Made by a program: the position numbers and the translations under genes | Shown: positions 53,243-64,000 of the stretch, piece after piece | Numbering within the stretch: position 1 is the first letter of the stretch | Layout of the letters: every line of letters begins with the position of its first letter | Notes under the pieces: model-generated | The model's database searches: none | Told to the model about the DNA's origin: nothing | Seen by the model: the letters and a program-made list of their open reading frames with translations, nothing else | Assembly: GCA_030704615.1 (NCBI GenBank) | Contig: CM060732.1 | Location: 2,604,001 to 2,668,000 of the forward strand | Direction: 5' to 3' | DNA length: 64,000 nt | Origin: Takakia lepidozioides | Taxonomy: Eukaryota; Streptophyta; Takakiopsida; Takakiales; Takakiaceae

Positions 53243-53821
53243 TCACCAAGTCGACGGAACTTCGATACCCCTCAAAACAAGCTCATCACTGCTGCGGCAC
53301 CTCGAGGTAAACTGCAATTCGGTCGTTCTGCTGCCCTTGCTGGAGCCGACGACAATGTCATGTCCATCAATGATACCACCATCATACATTGACAAGGTCA
53401 CTGTGGGCCTCATGTGCCCGTGCGATTCGTCTTCGCAACTCAGCCGAATGTCTCCATACACTGGAAGAGCGGAGTGATCTGCACGTATATAGTTTTCCCC
53501 GGTGCCGTCCTCCCTGGTCCACTGGCAGCAGTTCCAGCGCCAAAGCGAGGCCGTGCGTGATCTGTCCGGCATCCCTTTCCAGCTTGGTATATCGAGGTCA
53601 ACAATTTTCAGGACCCACGGACCGCATTGACCCTCGCCCTCACCTCGCTCAAAGCGGTAATAGCCCTCCAGATACTCCATTGCGCGCAAAGACTCTTGCT
53701 TGATTCCAGCAGCGTCTGTGAAAACAGAGAGCCAGACAATGATGTCTCCTGATTCTGGTTTGAACATAGCATAATCGTGGCCATGATAAGGGCAGTCGGC
53801 TGGATTTCGGCGGCACGGCAT
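53243..53821 (-). CDS. E3 protein of family A, intact copy (192 aa)
   Basis: Start ATG at 53821 in AAGGATGCCGTGC, stop at 53243; a possible AATAAA on the same strand at 53168-53173. The sequence is that of 43964-44542 with scattered substitutions. Between residues about 120 and 160 lies an alternating polar/hydrophobic stretch (YGDIRLSCEDE, TVTLSMYDGG, HDIVVGS) that suggests a beta-rich C-terminal half, aligning with E3b. Family unknown. Preservation of the full frame in two copies while neighbours decay suggests recent activity or selection. Confidence 0.65.
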   Translation of the reverse strand: MPCRRNPADCPYHGHDYAMFKPESGDIIVWLSVFTDAAGIKQESLRAMEYLEGYYRFERGEGEGQCGPWVLKIVDLDIPSWKGMPDRSRTASLWRWNCCQWTREDGTGENYIRADHSALPVYGDIRLSCEDESHGHMRPTVTLSMYDGGIIDGHDIVVGSSKGSRTTELQFTSRCRSSDELVLRGIEVPSTW

Positions 53822-54358
53822 CCTTGAAAAAGAGTAGCGGAGTACGCTAAATGACAGCAGCTCCCGGATTGGAGGAGGAGCAGCGCGGTGGCTGGAAAAA
53901 GTTCAAGCTAACGCTGCAATTCCTCACAAACACTCCAGGGCACATTTAAATTTCCCCCCTACAGGATCCTGGACCGATGAAGATTGGCTGCTTCATGAAT
54001 GTAGCCGTTTCAGTTTCCTACCCTGCCATGCAAACTATGGGCACTCACTGCCAGGTGGGCCGATAGCCACTGGACACGACGAAGTCCATCCCCTCTTCGA
54101 TGTAAATGCGGCGCCGAATTTCCATCCGGGGGATGGACTTCGGTGACAGATCTCAAACTATAACTTGTTGATGAGAAAGATGTATGGGTTCATCCACCGC
54201 CGGCGTGATGAACGGGTACGTGGGACCCAGATGCTCCATTATTGGAGGCCGGACTGCTCTTCCGCTTCGCATCATTTCCAAAATCTAAGGGCTTCGTAGC
54301 TGTCCGCAAGGTCATTGTCATCTGCATCCAAGTCGTCCTCAGGTCCTCCTTTGCAAGG
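53822..54358. promoter_or_regulatory. Divergent E3/E3b intergenic region
   Basis: About 540 bp between the divergent starts. It is conserved at 44543-45098, in part at 1-155 and 19155-19390. One palindrome of the other arm type (near 54108-54130, AAATGCGGCGCCGAATTTCC) is present: left arm of family A, right arm of family B type. Confidence 0.5.
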
Positions 54359-54921
54359 ATGCCGTGCTTCCGGAACCGGACGACTGCCCATTTGGAGGCA
54401 TCGATTATGCAATGTATTCGGCCACATCGGGAGACATTGTTATCTGGTACACAGATTACAGAGAAGATACTGGTTCGATTGTGGAAACATTGGTGGCTTT
54501 TGAGTATATCCTAGGCCACTACGCCTTCGAGCGGGGTGACGATCTTGGTCTGAGGAGTCCGTGGCTCCTGCGCATCCTCGATTCCGATTTTCCCAGCTAC
54601 GACGGTCACCCATGCAGAAGAAGGCGCACTGCTATGCTGTTGCGGTGGAACTGTGACACTGGACGTGGGTGGACTCCATCGGAGAGACCTATTCTCTCCT
54701 CAAGGAGTGCGCTCCTCTTCTCCATTGTATGGGGACATTCGCATTGGTGTGGACGACGAAAACGTGAAGATTTCCATATTCGATGGTGGTATGATTGAAG
54801 GCAGGACATTGTGGTGAACATCACTAGGGGCGATACAACGGCTGCAATCGACTTTACATGGAGGAGCCCCATGACTCATGAGCTAGTTCTGAGAGCAGTC
54901 GAAGTCCCATTGACAACGTGA
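54359..54921 (+). pseudogene. E3b gene, paralogue of E3, frameshifted
   Basis: ATG at 54359 (TTGCAAGGATGCCGTGCTTC). A 1-bp loss near 54385 and further shifts between about 54650 and 54760 break the frame. Aligned pieces match E3 throughout: GGIDYAMYSATSGDIVIW, YAFERGDDLG, WLLRILDSDFP, then in another frame YGDIRIG, FDGGMIEG, ELVLRAVEVP and the stop at 54919-54921. E3 and E3b are therefore an ancient duplicate pair kept head to head in the element. Confidence 0.65.
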
Positions 54922-55387
54922 CTTGTATTCAGTAGGCACAGGGCTAAAGATTTGATTGCACAATCAGCACAGTAGACGTGCTTCAAATGCAATTCATGTG
55001 GATCAATAAAAACCTCATTGTGCCCTCTTTTTATTCTATTATGTGTCCATCATTCCCAGAATGCGTCATGCTCATTTCGTTTGGGATTGGGGAGTGTGGT
55101 GGATTTTGCAAGTGGCTGGTAGGTGCTGAATGGGCCCCCATTGTACAGAGCAGTACCCTACCATTCGCGAAACATTGCCTTTCAATATATAATTAAATAA
55201 CATTGCCGAACCTCCTTCATCGGGAGGTCCTTCTCCCCTATGACCGTGGCACCCTAAACCCTATTCCCGCGAACACTCATTTCCAAAAATAGTGCTCATG
55301 TTTTTTTCCACACTTACGACTCTGCTCATGGCTCATGCCGCTCATGGCTCATGGCTCATGAAATAGCAGCCCCCCCGCATTACATGA

Positions 55388-55582
55388 TCTGGAACGTCCA
55401 AAAACGGCAAGGTCAAATTAAAAACTATTATTTTAATACTTGTTTAATCTGCCGCATTTCCAAATTTGGAGGAGTCCGCTCATGAAATCCGCGTATCTTA
55501 GACTTCGGCTCACCGCTCATGCGGCTCATGCGGCTCATGGCTCATGGCTCATGGTTTCTGCTCATGAAATAGTAAACCTCCG
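55388..55582. other. Short fragment with a right-type element end
   Basis: Ends CTCATGAAATAGTAAACCTCC at 55582, matching the right end of the family B element at 41261. It has several GGCTCATG words before it and one PCR-like degenerate palindrome (GCCGCATTTCC half-site) near 55450. The rest of the element is missing. Confidence 0.6.
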
Positions 55583-58500
55583 GGGCGAGTGCATACCACA
55601 CTCACTCCATGAGGAGCTGCCATACCGGGGGATGGTTGGTGGGTTCCCTCTCTCTCCCTCTCTCTCCCTCCCCTGGATCTGGCTGGTTCTTTTAAACCCG
55701 ATGGTTTAAACCCATAGATATGTTAATTAATCCCTAATTAACTTCCTTGATATTTCGTCCATACTGGATGATCTGTTGATGATGAAGTCATCAGATGGTG
55801 GATTTACCTTTAACAGAATTCAGCCATACCGGCTGATTTCTTACTTTACGGATGACGTCCGAATCTGGTTAATTTCGGTTAATTACCCTACTTGGATCTT
55901 TGGTTTATAAGGTCATGAGGTTTCTATCCTAATGAATGCCAAATGATTTTCATCCCTATCTAGATGTCATCCCTGGCGGATGACACAGGGATGAAAAATT
56001 GGGATTTTATCAACCGTTTGTTGATGGAGCTCATCCCGTGCGGATGAAATCGCGGGGAAATAGCTTCATCTCCTCCCTGCCCTAATTTTCAGCACGACAA
56101 TCGTGCTTAAGGTTTGCTGGAACTGAGGGATGGTGGCGGAGTGCGCATTGAGCCCGATTCAGGGCCTTTGATTACTATGGTGTTGCGTAATTAAGGTCTG
56201 CAGGGTTTCTGGCAAGATTCCAGTACTTTCTTCCTCTCTTGGGGTGCGCAATGGCGGCAGTGCCTTCAATTCCCTGTGGCGGTTGTCTCTCATGTTGGCG
56301 GGCAATCTACTCAGCTTGTGATCGTTTGTTGTGCCCTTCATTGATCATTAAGATACAGCGGCGCATCTTAAGACCTCAGGGAAGTGCATGAACCTGTTAA
56401 AATGCTTGGGCAATCCACTCTTTTTGTGTTTTGTTGTTTGTTGGTCTGGGGAGCCATTTTGCAGGCTTCTCTTCCGCAAACCATCAAGGTGTGATGGCTG
56501 TTTATGCTCTGATTTCTTTCTACTCCTGCTTTGGAATGCATGTTGTACAGCGATAACAAGCGTGAGACCTGTGATTCACCTGGGTTCCACAATCCTTACT
56601 AACCTGTCGGTTTTTGTGGGGACTTGTGATGGGACCAGGTGAGGGTCCTCACTTAATATGATTCTTTGAGCTTGAAGTTGAATGAAATCGAGCTACTGAT
56701 GCGACGCCGCAACTTCTGTATCTTTGGGGAGAAGACCTCTTTCTGCCTCTTTGCATTGATCTTTGGCCTTTGTTCTTAACCTTCTATGGTGGACAACGAT
56801 TCATTAGGATATTTCTCTCTTGTTCCCTGTGGCCTTCTGTGTGACACCGGAGCAATTATATGACGAGCTGGCTGTTTTAAGATATCTAGTACCAAGCAGC
56901 AAAGTGGGTGTTTTTTGACCAAACAATGTCCTTTATTGTAAACCTCGGAAAGCCTGGATTTTGTTACGAGCAGGCTGTTTTAGGACATTTGGTGCCATGC
57001 AAAATTGTAGGGTGGCTCTTCTTCGACCAGATAATGTCTTTGGTTACAAGCCCCTGGATGCTTGGCTTTTTTAATGGACAATGTCATGGTGGTAAGCACT
57101 TGCTGGCTGTTAAGAAGTTGATTCAGGCCCTGTGTTCATGTTGCCTTAGGATAAATATGCCGTGGCAGCTTACTAGCCTGTTGGAATGAACAATTCAGAC
57201 CCCGTGATACTACTCTATGATGGTAAACTGATTAGAAAAATATCTGCAATTTTAATATGGTGTTTGTGTTACCAAAACAGACTGGAATTCGTTTTCCAGC
57301 GTGCAATGTAGACATTGTAGCAATCTGAATACTTGCTTGCTATTCAACACCTTGTTAACGCATTTATACACTAGCCCAAACCTAAACCAGGTCGTGGGAC
57401 AAAAACAAGGTATCTTGTTATACCCTGTGTGTAATCTGCTTAGAAAATGTTTGCAGCTCTGATATGGTGAAGGTGTTAAACAAACAAAGCTGGAACTTCT
57501 TTTCCAGGCTTTCAATGTAATCGAGGGTGGCAATTTTGGCAAGCTGAACACTTATTCTTGCTATGCACAGTTGTAAATATTCCATATGAAACATACCCAA
57601 CATGTAACACTGTTTTGGGTCCCTGTTTTGCTGAATATAAAGCTGATTTATATAGGGGGGGTTCTTTATGTAATCCCACACCCCCCCCCCCCCCCCCCCC
57701 CCCCACCCATTCATTTCATTTACTTTGAAATCAGATGTATGCCTTTTAAGACTGGTTTTTGAATGAAGGATGATTGATAATGCCTTGTTATGAGGCTGAT
57801 TTGTCGTTAATTGACAAAGACCTTGTTTGGTCTTGTCCATGTCCCGACAAGACATAGTATCTTCCCTCTCTTTTAGACCAGTGTACTTAGTGGTGTCTGT
57901 ACACATTATCAATCACTCTCCCTTCTTTTTCAGATCTGTATATGGCATACTAACACCTTTTTATGGCCATAAGAGATGGTGATCTAGCACATTCTTGAGT
58001 GGAGTGACACTTGATGAACTAAACACTGTTGGTTTTTGGCAGATGGTCAAAGCCATGGGATATCAGCCACCTCTTCCGCCTGAACATGGTGGGGAGCAAG
58101 AAACTCCTTCCCAAGGTATCATCTTCTCCAACAAAAAATATATTGGATGATTGGGCATGGAAAATAAGGCATCCTTGATGATACCTAAGATAAACATTGA
58201 GCATCTAAAGGACATCTGAACGCTGGCACTTTGAGCTAGGCCCAGGTAAGACAACGTGTTGGAGTATGTGTGTACACCTTATACATGATCCGGTCAATGC
58301 ACATTGCTCTCGTTTGCTGGTCTCCTGTAGCCAATGCCTTATGTCAGAGTTAGATACCTTATGATAAGAATGACTTCCATGCCTTGGCTCAAATGCTTCT
58401 ATGTCTCTCTTGTTATGGCTTTGCTCTTTATAGCACCATAAAAAATACCCAATTCTATTTTATTGCTGAAAGATGTTTTGTTTGAATCATAGGCAGTAGT

Positions 58501-59177
58501 ACATTACTGCCAATGACTGAAGAACAAATATTCATACCTCTTGGGAAAACTGGTTCTATAACCAGATTCTTGGCTGATAAACAATAAAGGGGCTGATAAA
58601 CACTAAGGGGCTGATAAATGTTTATTTCCTGTTTGTTGCTTCCTGACTTTGGGAGTTGAGGATTCTTTCATTGGCCTCTTCTTTCCATTACCAGAGCTTA
58701 TGTGTGAGCTAAAAGATAAAAGTTAAAAGTCTACATTTTTGATGTAAGTGTTGATGTACCTTCGCTTGTCACAACTTGTTTTGTTTTTTGACCTTGGAGA
58801 ATTGAGATTGTAGGCTTTTTATTTATTTCTATGGTTCCTTTGTAACCAGAAATAAAAACTACAAAGAAGAGGGAGGTCCTTTATGTGATGGGGTCTGGTA
58901 TGCACTCCCTTACGGGGCGAGTGCATACCACACTCACTCCATGAGGAGCTGCCATACCGGGGGATGGTTTAAACCCATAGATATGTTAATTAATCCCTAA
59001 TTAACTTCCTTGATATTTCGTCCATACTGGATGATCTGTTGATGATGAAGTCATCAGATGGTGGATTTACCTTTAACAGAATTCAGCCATACCGGCTGAT
59101 TTTTTACTTTTCGGTTAATTACCCTACTTGGATCTTTGGTTTATAAGGTCATGAGGTTTCTATCCTAATGAATGCCG
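55583..59177 (+). repeat. Repeat H, copy 3 (longest), with direct end repeats
   Basis: Bounded exactly by the right-type end at 55582 and the left-type end at 59178. The first 370 bp (55583-55951) recur at 58914-59177 with two internal deletions. The hairpin at 58896-58930 spans the junction of body and second repeat. Purine-rich GAAGAGGGAGG precedes the second repeat, as a polypurine tract would. The body has no recognised protein. A C tract lies at 57681-57704. An LTR-type non-autonomous element or a tandem repeat both fit. Confidence 0.65.
57681..57704. repeat. Poly-C tract (24 C)
   Basis: Complement of the G tract in H copy 1. Confidence 0.95.
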
Positions 59178-59231
59178 GGGGCTGCTATTTCATGAGCCAT
59201 GAGCCATGAGCGGCATGAGTGTGGAAAAAAA

Positions 59232-61806
59232 CCTGATGTGTAAACTCCACGCTCCTTCTTGCTGTCTGTAGCTCTCTGGCAAAAAGGTTGTCCTTGTACG
59301 CACATCTGAAACGTGTCACGTAGTCTTCCAATGTCTGTGTTCCATCCCATTTGACGTACAAGCCGAGCAAATTTGTGTGCATTACGACTTGCTCCTTCGC
59401 ATTCGACATTACTTGCGATTCCCAAATGCATTGTCACGTAGCAGTTCAGGGAATTCATTTTAGAAAAGCAAATCTGGGGAAGTACCTTGAATTACCTGGA
59501 ACCACCAAGTCATACGGTTGAGCCACACATCCACTGCAGGGTCGGAAACTTCCAGTGGAAAAGACCACATTGTCCTTATGCTCTCGGATGCATTCCAGAT
59601 CGACAGCCACCGTGTCTGCCATTTCCGATCCAATGTCAGGAGCTGGAAGAGAGTGGCTATTGCTAGGAAGGAACTTCAGTGCATTGAAACCTCACCTTCT
59701 CTTTCGCCTCCACACATGCCGTTGAGAGGTGATGCAGTTTCTCCAATTGCATGGTCGGCTGCATGGCCCGAGAATAGTGTTTTGCAATCTCGGGGATGAA
59801 GTCCTTTCCAAGTGCCGGATCTGCAATTGCCACCAGCTTCACAAGCTTTGACTTGTATTTGGTTCTGGACTTGACACCGGCTTCCTTCAAGTGCTCAGTC
59901 AATGACTGCAACGTTTTGACCTGCCCCTCACTTTCCATGAAGAAGCGTTTGGCATGGGCCAAATCCAGCTTGATGTTTGACTGCCAACAAAAACATGCAG
60001 AAGCGTTACATTCGATTCATGTGGAAAGATTACTGGAAATTGGGGAAGGATGAGCAGAGGGAAATTGGAGGACGACTTACTTCGTATATCACCTCCACCA
60101 TTCCATCCATAGTGAGACGATACCATGTCCGGTCTGTTTTGCAACGGCTTTCTGAATGAGCTCGGGCTCCAGCATTTCCGCAAACATCTGCGGATCAGTG
60201 AGACCAGTTTTCCTCACCCTGTACAGCATATGTGCCATGTGGGTATGCACGTACGCATTCTCAGTGACCCTGCAAGGCACACTCTCCAGTTCAGTACACG
60301 GAAGCACGGAAACAAACCAGAATGGAAACCGAAATGCGGCACCGCATTTCGAACGTGCTAGGGAGGGTATGAGTATCTTACGAGTTGAGGTCCGCCATGG
60401 CATTCTTGAGCAGGGAGGAGTCTGCCGCCTTCACCTTGAGGATGACACACTCCACCATGTAATGCCAGCCAATGTGCTTGGCATGGTTCTGCTTGATGTA
60501 CTCCCACCAGGCGAGAAGTCGGTGATTCCCGTCCCACACAAAGAACATTTTACCGACATATGGCCGAAGTCTGGATCACCCTTCAGCGTCGCCTCGAATT
60601 CGTCGTTGCGAGTGTGCCAGTGGGTATCCCACGTTGACAATTCATCGGCAGTGGGTCCACGAGTTTCGCCGTCCTCATTCTCAATGGAAACGTAAAACGC
60701 TGCCGATCCCAGACGGTACCCTTCTCGAAATGCGAACTTGAGCTTATCCACATCTCCGGGAAGGGCCTGCCTGACGATGGGAAGGGACCATGCGACAGAG
60801 TGGGATTCGAAGAGTCCGCTGGAATACCCTGCTGCCCAGAACTCTGCCAATGCTACTGTGTGTCTCCTCCCAACATTTTATCCGCTGCACTTTTGAAATC
60901 CTCCGGAGACATGTCTGTAGGTGCCGGTAGTGGCTGAGCAGCTGGAGCATCCTCAACTGGAGCTGCACTCTGGGGCCTGTGTGCGGGCAATTCTGCCATT
61001 GCAGAGGCCTCCTCCGGGCCTGCTTGCTCATCGGTGGTGAGGTTGCTGCGAACGTTCAGCGGCAGCACCTCCTCCGGTACCAAATCGACAACGGTCGATC
61101 CCATTGCCTTCGCTGCAGCAGAGTCGGCCCCAACATCTGCAGGCGGGAAATCCTCCAGGAACTGAGCTTCAGCTCGTGGAAGCGGTTTTGCGGGAGATTG
61201 TTCGCCGTCGCCCTGATTGCCTTCTGCTTCCTCATCCTTGCAGGTGAAGGTGTCTGCTGCAATTGAATCTGTCTTCTACCCTGCTGCTTCATTCGCGTTG
61301 GGGGGGTGAATCGGCCTGAGCCGGTTCAGAAGCCAGTAGAGGGACGGGCTGCTTCTTTCGACTTTGCTGGAGAAGGGCCCGACCCCTGCTGGCGATTCTC
61401 CATGACCGAAGAACGCGAGTCGATCTCTGGGGCTTTGAACTTGCCCTTCGAAGACGCGTCTTTGAATCGCACAGGGCTAGGCCCGGCAGGAATACCCGCG
61501 CTCGGGGATCGGGTGGGTGTACGTGCTGCAGCTAGCTCCTCGGACTCTTCCTGCGGGCTCTTCGGATTCCTGCGATCCTCCAGCACGTCCACCTTTCCTG
61601 TTAGGCATGCAAACATGTTCTGCATTCAAGTCTCCTAGCATTCAGTCTAAGAATTACAGAAGCAAAATGGGGGGTTCGGTGCTCGATCAGCTGCGCGCAG
61701 CCCGATCGCATGGAGCTCTCACTGGTGGCTGGGTTGCCTGAGTGGCCTGCTGCTCGGAGATGGCAATCTCCTCCTGTAGACGCATCTGCTTCCTCCCCTT
61801 CGGCAT
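59232..61806 (-). pseudogene. ParB-like/DNA methyltransferase gene, copy IV (5' part)
   Basis: Second copy of the N-terminal half, start ATG at 61806. It preserves reading frame where copy III does not: the ParB-like exon ends LLKNAMADLN before the GTAAGA donor (about 60396), and the acidic region after DEEAEGNQGDG (about 61220) reads through KAMGSTVVDLVPEE. It has its own defects: 1-bp losses near 60553 (in the DGNHR region) and near 60870. Exons b, c and d correspond to 60085-60271, 59696-59980 and about 59495-59642. It is truncated inside exon e at 59232. Copies III and IV together support one continuous ancestral frame. Confidence 0.72.
60330..60351. repeat. Single palindrome in intron a/b (copy IV)
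   Basis: Same site as 23612-23633, with the palindrome intact although the neighbouring intron has changed. Confidence 0.85.
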
Positions 61807-62242
61807 TGGCCTACGTCCGAAGTATAATTTCCGGAGCTTGCGACGAGGTCTCCTGTCTGGTGCACGAACTCCCCCCTCTCAGGTTCGAGCATAAGAAGAA
61901 CAGAGAGAGGGAAAAGGGGCAAAGAGTGCAGATGGAAAGGGCGCGAGAGGGGTGACTGAGGAGACACGACAAAAGTAGATGAAACGGCGGTGATGCACCA
62001 CTTGGGTTCGAAAGGGTTGGACGAAAGTGTCTCCTCGTGGAGTTTGCGTCATTACGAAATTCGAATCGTTCAGGGTACGCCTGCCGTCCGAAAAACAAAC
62101 ATCATTATCCAACGGTCAGGCCGCGCCGCCTCATGCCCCTTCAGTCAGATAGAGTGCCGACATGTGCAGCAATTCCGTTGCTCCACGTGTTCACATTTCA
62201 AGGCATTTCCGTCCCAGCGTCTGATGAGTTGGAGCGAAAATG

Positions 62243-63729
62243 CGAATGCGGCGCCGCATTTCCGTTAAGTACCATCACGAAGCTACACATCCGTACTTGT
62301 TGGAAGAAAACCGCACCCATTCCGTTCCACACATACCTTAGTTGTTGAACGGAATACGGTGCCGCATTTCCGTCCCACAGCTCCATGTATGAGATTACAA
62401 AAGGGAAATGCGGCGCCGCATTTCCGTTCTGGAATGTCGAAAGGTGCGATTCGGACGGAAATGAGGCACAACATTTCAGTTCCCGTGGTTCATGATTTTC
62501 AATGTGAACGGAAATGCGGTACCGCATTTCCGTTCCCCTTCACATACGTTAGTTGATGAACGGAAATGCCGTGCCACATTTCCGTTCGGGAAAGTATAGA
62601 GGTCTCACCTGGACAGAAATGCGGTGCGCATTTCCGGTCTGGAAAGTTTGAAGGTCTCACATGGATGGAAATGCGGCACACATTTCCGTAGCACAGCTCC
62701 AGGCCCATATACAAAACGGAAATGCGGCGCCGCATTTCCGTTCTAGAATGTCGGAAGGTGCGACTCGGACGGAAATGCGGTGCCGCATTTCTGTTCCCGT
62801 TGCGCACGATTTTCAGTCAGAACGGAAATGCGGTACCGCATTTCCGTTCTGTAGAGTATTAACGTCTGACGCTGGCGGAAATGCTGTGCCGCATTTTCGT
62901 TCCACAGCTCCATGCCTCACATACAAAACGGAAATGCGGCGCCGCATTTCCGTTTCACTCCGACGGAAATGCGTTTCACGATTTCAGGGAACGGAAATGC
63001 GGTGCCGCATTTTCGTTCTGGAATGTTGGAGGTGCGACTCGGATGGAAATGCGCTGCCGCATTTCAGTTCCGATGGTTCACGATTTTCAGTCAGAACGGA
63101 ATGCGGTCGCATTTCCGTTCTGGATGAATGTCTCAAGCGGTCGGAATTGCGCTGTTCAAGCTGTCGGAATCGCACTCGGCTCCAGCATCAGATACAAAAA
63201 TGGAAATGCGGCGCCGCATTTCCGTTCTGGAATGTCGGAAAGTGCGACTCGGAAGAAATGCGGTGCCGCATTTCTGTTCCCGTTGTTCATAATTCTCAAT
63301 CAGAACGGAATGCGGTACCGCATTTCCGTTCCACCTTCACATACGTGCCGGTCATTTCCGTTATGGAGAGTATGAATGTCTTTTAAGGACGGAAATGTGC
63401 TGCAGCATTTCTATCCCTCAGCTCCATGCATCAGATACAAAATGGAAATGCGGCGCCGCATTTCCGTTCTGGAATGTCGGAAAAGTGCGACTCGGACGGA
63501 AATGCGGTGCCGCATTTCTGTTCCCGTTGTTCAAATCTCAATCAGAACGGAAATGCGGTACCGCATTTCCGTTCCACCTTCACATACCGTGCTTGCTGGA
63601 TGGAAATGCGTTACCGCATTTCCGTTCTGGAGAGTATAAAGGTTTCCCCGGACGGAAACTCGGTCCGCATTTCCGTCGCTCTGGTGCATGACCAAGAGCA
63701 ATACGGAAATGCGGCGCCGTATTTTCCGT
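62243..63729. repeat. Palindrome array P1 (copy 2)
   Basis: Counterpart of 25534-27000 with the same linker order. It differs by small deletions (for example 62308-62330, 62955-62995 and near 63345) and single-base losses in palindromes. Several sites that lost one base in one array are intact in the other. Confidence 0.92.
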
Positions 63730-64000
63730 CCACCAGCAATCGAAAGAATCACTCGGGACGGGAAATCTGGAACCTCAATGGGTTGCATTGTTCCGAAACA
63801 ACACATTGCGGCCAGTCTTGATGAGCACAACTTGGTTGTCTGACCGTTTTAACACAGTCCTGGCACTTGTCAGTGCGAACGTTCCTGTCTGCACCGAGAA
63901 TACTGCTGGATCCACCCTCAGGAGAAACTGTCAGGAGATGTTATTTCGTCGCCGAATCGGGCCATCATTGTCATACTTACTGGCTATGGAATCAAACCTC
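63730..64000 (+). promoter_or_regulatory. Leader of a further E4 copy (continues beyond window)
   Basis: Matches 27001-27280 closely; the E4 start codon would lie about 120 bp beyond the window edge. Confidence 0.6.

Larger units (their letters stand above)
51686..55387 (-). mobile_element. Family A element, internally deleted, minus orientation
   Basis: Reading from right to left: left-type end (minus strand GGGGGGCTGCTATTTCATGAGCC at 55387), E3b, E3, P2, then E4 copy 4. The methyltransferase gene and P1 that separate P2 from E4 in the composite element are missing, with a junction at 52531. CATGAGC words at 55315-55375 mark the end region. Confidence 0.7.
59178..64000 (+). mobile_element. 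Family A element, left part, runs off the window
   Basis: Left end GGGGGCTGCTATTTCATGAGCC at 59178 inserted in the end block of H after TAATGAATGCC. A (CATGAGC)n stretch follows, then a direct junction at about 59232 into methyltransferase exon e. E3b, E3, P2 and exons f-i are deleted. Next come the ParB-like exons (-), array P1 and the E4 leader. The right end lies outside the window. Confidence 0.75.

Noticed and set aside
55583-59177. Helitron assignment for repeat H
   Set aside because: No TC...CTRR ends and no Rep/helicase coding; the hairpin is at an internal junction, and direct end repeats fit better with another class.
1-64000. Bacterial or phage origin, suggested by ParB-like and methyltransferase domains
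   Set aside because: Introns, plant-type retrotransposons, PPR/GH17 fragments and poly(A)-like signals place the window in a eukaryotic nuclear genome.

Overview
The window looks like a transposon-dense stretch of a land-plant nuclear genome, most likely a seed-free plant (bryophyte, lycophyte or fern; inference). The evidence is GT-AG introns of about 80-150 bp, a plant-type Ty3/gypsy retrotransposon, a MULE-type transposase with a SWIM zinc finger, and a fragment joining a plant organelle-type PPR motif to a plant beta-1,3-glucanase (GH17). I see no operons, no rRNA, no convincing tRNA and no clearly intact host gene. Almost everything is mobile DNA in several partial, rearranged copies.

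The dominant component is a large DNA-transposon family, here called family A, with a diverged relative, family B. Putting copies together gives this order from left end to right end: terminus GGGG(G)CTGCTATTTCATGAGC with CATGAGC repeats; gene E3b (-); its paralogue E3 (+); palindrome array P2; a long multi-exon gene (-) joining a ParB-like domain to a beta-class DNA methyltransferase (MTase); palindrome array P1; a SWIM/MULE-type transposase E4 (+); right terminus. The MTase gene and E4 are divergent, with P1 between them. Every array uses one design, GGAAA-nnn-GG-(2 nt)-CC-n'n'n'-TTTCC. Arm bases change in pairs, so arrays differ (ATGCGG, ATCCGG, ATTCGG, AAATGG) yet each stays palindromic. 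Single palindromes also sit in three introns of the MTase gene.

Layout: 1-4747 family A (E3, P2, MTase), cut by a gypsy element at 4748-12126; 12127-15465 repeat H; 15480-19540 an inverted copy of the first family A segment; 19544-20505 gypsy LTR; 20512-21556 H; 21557-31436 family A (MTase 5' half, P1, E4); 31437-35324 a second E4, convergent with the first, with a solo LTR in its leader; 35335-41261 a complete family B element with target duplication, nested in a P1 array; 41450-43137 the 3' end of another LTR element; 43170-45297 family A (P2, E3, E3b); 45298-47124 a rearranged gypsy fragment; 47125-51685 non-family-A DNA (54-bp minisatellite, coiled-coil exon, PPR/GH17 chimera); 51686-55387 a deleted family A element; 55583-59177 repeat H; 59178-64000 the left part of another family A element.

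Nearly all copies are broken by frameshifts, nonsense changes or truncation. The longest apparently intact frames are gypsy gag, two E3 copies (43964-44542, 53243-53821) and the 3' half of E4 copy 1. How the parts cooperate is inference: the transposase would act on the termini, while the ParB-MTase protein and the palindromes look like a protein/site pair carried by the element.
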